From Nitrososphaerota archaeon (GTDB lineage: Archaea > Thermoproteota > Nitrososphaeria > Nitrososphaerales > Gagatemarchaeaceae): 5,724 nt of DNA. The notes under the pieces are model-generated. The model was not told the DNA's origin and ran no database searches. It was given only the letters and a program-made list of their open reading frames with translations. This document shows positions 4,538 to 5,724 of this stretch, piece after piece (within the stretch, counting starts at the first letter, position 1; every line of letters starts with the position of its first letter). A program made the position numbers and the translations under genes. The stretch lies in the NCBI GenBank assembly GCA_005877185.1, contig VBPQ01000104.1, positions 1 through 5,724 of the forward strand, written 5' to 3'.

Positions 4538-5724
4538 GTGGGAGGTTCTTCTTCTATCGACCCGAAAGCGGTCGGCCTGAAGGTCGGGATAGAGGTCCAC
4601 CAGCAGCTCGCGACCAAGAAGAAGCTCTTCTGCTCCTGCCCCATCGTGAAGTCGGAAACGCTCCCTTTCCAGTTCGAGCGGAGGCTTCGGCCGACGCAGA
4701 GCGAACTCGGGCACATCGACCCCGCGGCAGTCTTCGAGTTTGCCAAGGGGAGGTCAAACGTCTACCGGTGGAACCCGGAGTCCTCCTGCTTGGTCGAGGC
4801 GGACGAGGAGCCCCCCCACAGGATGAACGAAGAGGCGATAGACACCACGATATTAATCGCCCAGCTTCTCCACTCCGACGTTGTCGACGAAATTCATGTG
4901 ATGAGGAAGATAGTCATAGACGGTTCGAACACCTCAGGGTTCCAGCGGACCGCCGTCATCGCCCTCGGGGGGGAGTTATCGGTGGAAGGGGAGGAGGTGG
5001 GGGTGCAGACCGTCACGCTGGAGGAGGACGCCGCGCGGATTCTCGGCGAAGACGCGAATTCGAGATTCTTCGCCTTGGACAGACTCGGCGTCCCTCTCGT
5101 CGAGATCTCGCTCGACCCCATCATGGGGATCCCGGAGCAGGTGGAGAAGGCAGCCCTGTACCTGGGAAGGGCGCTGAGGTCCACCGGAAGAGTCGCGCGA
5201 GGGCTCGGGACGATCAGGCAGGACCTGAACATCTCCACGACGGGGGGAAGCGTAGTGGAGGTGAAGGGGGTCCAGAAGCTCAACCTCGTCGCGAAGGTCA
5301 TCGGCTATGAGCTCACTCGGCAGGTCGGGTTGGGGAGAATCGCAGAAGAGATCAAGAAGAGGGGCATTCGTCGGGTGAGGTGCACGACGAAAGACGTCAC
5401 AGAGGTTTTCAGGTCGGCCTCCTCGAAGGTATTGAGCAAGTCCGTGAAGTCTGGCGAGAGAGTCGTCTGCGTCTCCGCGGAGGGTCTCGCGGGGCTTCTC
5501 GGCTACGAGCCATACCCGGGAATCCGTCTCGGAAAGGAGCTGGCTGAGATGGCAAGAGCGAACTCTCTGGGAGGGGTGATACACTCCGACGAGTTTGCCA
5601 AGCAGGGGGTATCCAAGGCGGAGGCAGAAGAATTGGAGAAGGCGATGGAGACGGGGAAGGATTCCGCATACGTCTTGGTCGCAGGGGAGGAGTCAAGGGC
5701 GAACGGGACTGCGGCCCTCGTGGA
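4538..5724 (+). CDS. gatE: Glutamyl-tRNA(Gln) amidotransferase subunit E, N-terminal part, cut by right edge
   Basis: The reading frame stays open from the GTG at 4538 to the edge, giving 395 whole codons of a protein usually about 610-630 residues long. GatE activates the Glu-tRNA(Gln) gamma-carboxylate with ATP and amidates it using ammonia from GatD. The N-terminus, with AVGLKVGIEVHQQLATKKKL at residues 11-30, is the GatB/GatE family start, followed by LFCSCP (30-35) and later CLVEADEEPPHRMNEEAID. The core has FALDRLGVPLVEISLDP and RGLGTIRQDLNIS, then VEVKGVQKLNLV. From about residue 280 onward lies the AspRS-type GAD insertion that marks GatE and is absent from bacterial GatB: VRCTTKDVTEVFRSASSKVL, GLAGLLGYEPYPGIRLGKEL and GGVIHSDEF. 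The helical and YqeY-like tail is outside the window. The start is 4 bp after the gatD stop with a strong ribosome binding site. GTG is chosen because no other in-frame start lies nearby and it yields the family N-terminus. Confidence 0.96.
   Translation, partial: MGGSSSIDPKAVGLKVGIEVHQQLATKKKLFCSCPIVKSETLPFQFERRLRPTQSELGHIDPAAVFEFAKGRSNVYRWNPESSCLVEADEEPPHRMNEEAIDTTILIAQLLHSDVVDEIHVMRKIVIDGSNTSGFQRTAVIALGGELSVEGEEVGVQTVTLEEDAARILGEDANSRFFALDRLGVPLVEISLDPIMGIPEQVEKAALYLGRALRSTGRVARGLGTIRQDLNISTTGGSVVEVKGVQKLNLVAKVIGYELTRQVGLGRIAEEIKKRGIRRVRCTTKDVTEVFRSASSKVLSKSVKSGERVVCVSAEGLAGLLGYEPYPGIRLGKELAEMARANSLGGVIHSDEFAKQGVSKAEAEELEKAMETGKDSAYVLVAGEESRANGTAALV

Noticed and set aside
4768..5310. Plus-strand open frame within gatE in another frame, very rich in Gly and Arg
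   Set aside because: It overlaps strongly conserved GatE sequence and has the composition expected from a shifted GC-rich frame.

Overview
The window is archaeal chromosomal DNA of fairly high GC content. The clearest evidence is gatD followed by gatE, the two subunits of the Glu-tRNA(Gln) amidotransferase found only in Archaea. Promoters also look archaeal: TATA-like boxes (GGTTAAAT, TTTTAA) lie about 27-40 bp from start codons, and at least one transcript (the sulfurtransferase) appears leaderless. The lineage cannot be fixed from this window. Nothing suggests a virus, plasmid, integron or transposon.

Layout from left to right: (1) the first 85 codons of a tandem-rhodanese sulfurtransferase on the minus strand, cut by the left edge; (2) a 201-bp non-coding stretch (258-458) with the sulfurtransferase promoter, a perfect 14-bp palindrome, and a nested set of inverted and direct repeats; (3) a three-gene minus-strand operon (3095 down to 459) for an ABC-2 type exporter, made of one ATPase and two different half-size permeases with overlapping reading frames; (4) a 115-bp divergent promoter region (3096-3210); (5) gatD, complete, on the plus strand; (6) gatE, first 395 codons, cut by the right edge and translationally coupled to gatD.

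How the genes work together: the ATPase and two permeases should form one asymmetric export complex of unknown substrate. GatD releases ammonia from an amide donor, and GatE uses it to convert Glu-tRNA(Gln) to Gln-tRNA(Gln). The exporter operon and gatDE share only the divergent intergenic region, and no functional link between them is visible.

No new multi-gene system is seen. The least explained DNA is the 258-458 intergenic region. The palindrome between TATA box and start codon there looks like an operator, and the 90-bp nested-repeat block (345-434) has no obvious assignment.
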